A stretch of 64,000 nt of DNA from Lachnospiraceae bacterium (GTDB lineage: Bacteria > Bacillota > Clostridia > Lachnospirales > Lachnospiraceae). The first letter of the stretch is position 1; each line of letters starts with the position of its first letter. The translations under genes were made by a program, and so were the position numbers. Of the stretch, positions 62,879-64,000 are shown one piece after another. A model generated the notes under the pieces. The model was not told where the DNA came from. It did no database searches and was given only the letters and a program-made list of their open reading frames with translations. The stretch spans positions 1-64,000 of the forward strand of contig JAIEAP010000004.1 of assembly GCA_029071325.1 (NCBI GenBank). Direction: 5' to 3'.

Positions 62879-64000
62879 GAAAAAGCATGAGAAAAATATG
62901 TGCATTTATGACTGTCTTGATCAGTGTATGCACGCTGTGTATGCCAGTATATGGAATGGGGCATTTTACGGCGGGAACGCGTGAGACTGTCCGGCAGTCT
63001 GTGTATTACAGCGGATTAACGCCCGTTATGGGAACCTCGCAGGTGACGCTGGGGCAGCTGATCAATTATTATGAAAAAAATGAAAAATATCCTGCGTTTT
63101 ATGCAGGTACAGATGCACCTAATATCTACACGTTTTGTAAGATCTATATGGAGGAATGCGCAGCAGAAGGGGTTCGCGCCGAGGTGGCGTTTGCTCAGGC
63201 GATGAAGGAGACCGGGTTTCTGCGCTACCGTGGAGATGTATCTATCCAGCAATTGAATTTTGCGGGGATAGGAGCAACCGGAGGCGGTGAACCCGGAAAT
63301 TCCTTCCCAAGTGTGCGGATTGGTATCCGGGCGCAGGTGCAGCATCTGAAGGCTTATGCCACCACGGAGGAACTGAATCACTGGGTGGTAGATCCCCGGT
63401 ACCAATATGTGCCCAAGGGCAGCGCTCCATATGTAGAGTGGCTGGGCAAGAGCGAGAATCCCAGCGGTATCGGCTGGGCCACGGCGTACCGCTACGGTTA
63501 CAGTGTTGTGGACGATTATATGGTAAAGGCATTGAACACGTCCCGCTATTCTACTTGGTACAATGGCGTGGATTACAGTGCGGTGTATGACCCGGAATAT
63601 TATATGGAATATAATCCTGACGTGGCAGATGTATTTGGAGGCTCCTCTGAGGCGCTGATCCGTCATTTCATCTATTACGGTATGGATGAGGGGCGTGTGG
63701 CAAGCGCCGGTTTTGATATCAATTCCTACCGTTTAAGATATAAGGATCTGCGAACGGCATTTGGCTATCAGAACCGTCAGTATTATTACCATTATATGAA
63801 TGTGGGGCAGTATGAGGGACGGCAGACTACCGGTGCGGTAGAACGGCTGGACGGAGTGACTGTCTATAACGGAGCGGATTACAGCGCGGTATATGATTAT
63901 CAGTATTACATAGAACATAATCCTGATGTAGGTCAGGCATTTGGCAATGATGATATTGCAGTGCTGCAGCATTTTGTGACGAATGGTATGCGGGAAGGAA
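62875..64000 (+). CDS. Secreted glucosaminidase-like protein with EGR repeats (cut by window edge)
   Basis: The first 375 codons of a secreted protein that runs off the right edge. A signal peptide (residues 1-27, ICAFMTVLISVCTLCMPVYG) is followed by a GH73-type N-acetylglucosaminidase domain: VRAEVAFAQAMKETGFLRY with catalytic Glu112, NFAGIGATGGG, and IGIRAQVQHLKAYA. Such enzymes cut the glycan backbone of peptidoglycan. From about residue 220 the same repeats appear as in the two transglutaminase-like proteins (YYMEYNPDVADVFG, GMDEGRVAS, YDLRTAFG-type cores); more than two are visible before the edge. ATG 62875 overlaps the upstream stop. Confidence 0.88.
   Translation, partial: MRKSMRKICAFMTVLISVCTLCMPVYGMGHFTAGTRETVRQSVYYSGLTPVMGTSQVTLGQLINYYEKNEKYPAFYAGTDAPNIYTFCKIYMEECAAEGVRAEVAFAQAMKETGFLRYRGDVSIQQLNFAGIGATGGGEPGNSFPSVRIGIRAQVQHLKAYATTEELNHWVVDPRYQYVPKGSAPYVEWLGKSENPSGIGWATAYRYGYSVVDDYMVKALNTSRYSTWYNGVDYSAVYDPEYYMEYNPDVADVFGGSSEALIRHFIYYGMDEGRVASAGFDINSYRLRYKDLRTAFGYQNRQYYYHYMNVGQYEGRQTTGAVERLDGVTVYNGADYSAVYDYQYYIEHNPDVGQAFGNDDIAVLQHFVTNGMREG

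Overview
The window looks like chromosomal DNA of an anaerobic Firmicute, most likely a Lachnospiraceae-type Clostridium relative. The grounds are strong AGGAGG ribosome binding sites, the comF / YvyF-type gene pair, the cdaA-cdaR-glmM operon, and several secreted Clostridia-style repeat proteins. I cannot fix genus or species from sequence alone. Nearly every gene lies on the + strand; the exception is a partial ABC-transporter lipoprotein gene at the left edge.

Layout. (A) 1-7668 is core genome: the lipoprotein, ComF, a YvyF-like zinc protein, two membrane proteins, the c-di-AMP synthase operon cdaA-cdaR-glmM, and HPr. (B) 7674-19042 holds nucleotide-sugar and glycosyltransferase genes: rmlD, rmlB, an rfbG-like CDP-glucose dehydratase, manC, gmd, an rmd-like reductase, several GT2 enzymes, a GtrA-type flippase and a large membrane enzyme. 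(C) 19052-22668 carries a zinc-ribbon/TPR membrane protein and a secreted transglutaminase-like repeat protein. (D) 22734-44852 is a Wzx/Wzy-type repeat-unit cluster, partly AT-richer than its surroundings: initiating sugar transferase, GT4, UDP-sugar dehydrogenase, 3-amino-sugar genes (wlbA/wbpB-like and wbpE-like), methyltransferase, Wzy, Wzx, a sialic-acid-type set (neuB, neuC, a CBS protein, neuA), a TupA-like ATP-grasp protein, a FemAB-like transferase, a GtrB/GtrII pair, and a scarred 3' end with gene remnants.

(E) 44994-48770 is an accessory island. It has a tyrosine recombinase followed by matched repeat sites and a large palindrome, then an HNH protein, two proteins of DUF2589 type, an unknown small protein, a separate SH3-like domain and an amidase without a signal peptide. 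This is my best candidate for an undescribed system. (F) 48995-60941 is a second glycan system of ABC-export type: rmlA, rmlC, Wzm, Wzt with a C-terminal glycan-binding domain, a methyltransferase, a kinase/coiled-coil/RgpF/HAD fusion, a GT2-GT4 double rhamnosyltransferase, an SDR enzyme and a membrane protein. (G) 60977-64000 encodes two more secreted repeat proteins, one transglutaminase-like and one glucosaminidase-like.

How they work together. The four rml genes, in two distant pairs, would supply dTDP-L-rhamnose; manC, gmd and rmd would supply GDP-D-rhamnose. One glycan would be flipped by Wzx and polymerised by Wzy. The other, probably a rhamnan, would be exported by Wzm/Wzt after capping by a methyltransferase/kinase pair resembling WbdD. 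The secreted repeat proteins bracket these glycan genes and share one repeat family, which suggests, as inference only, that the repeats bind the surface polymer made here.
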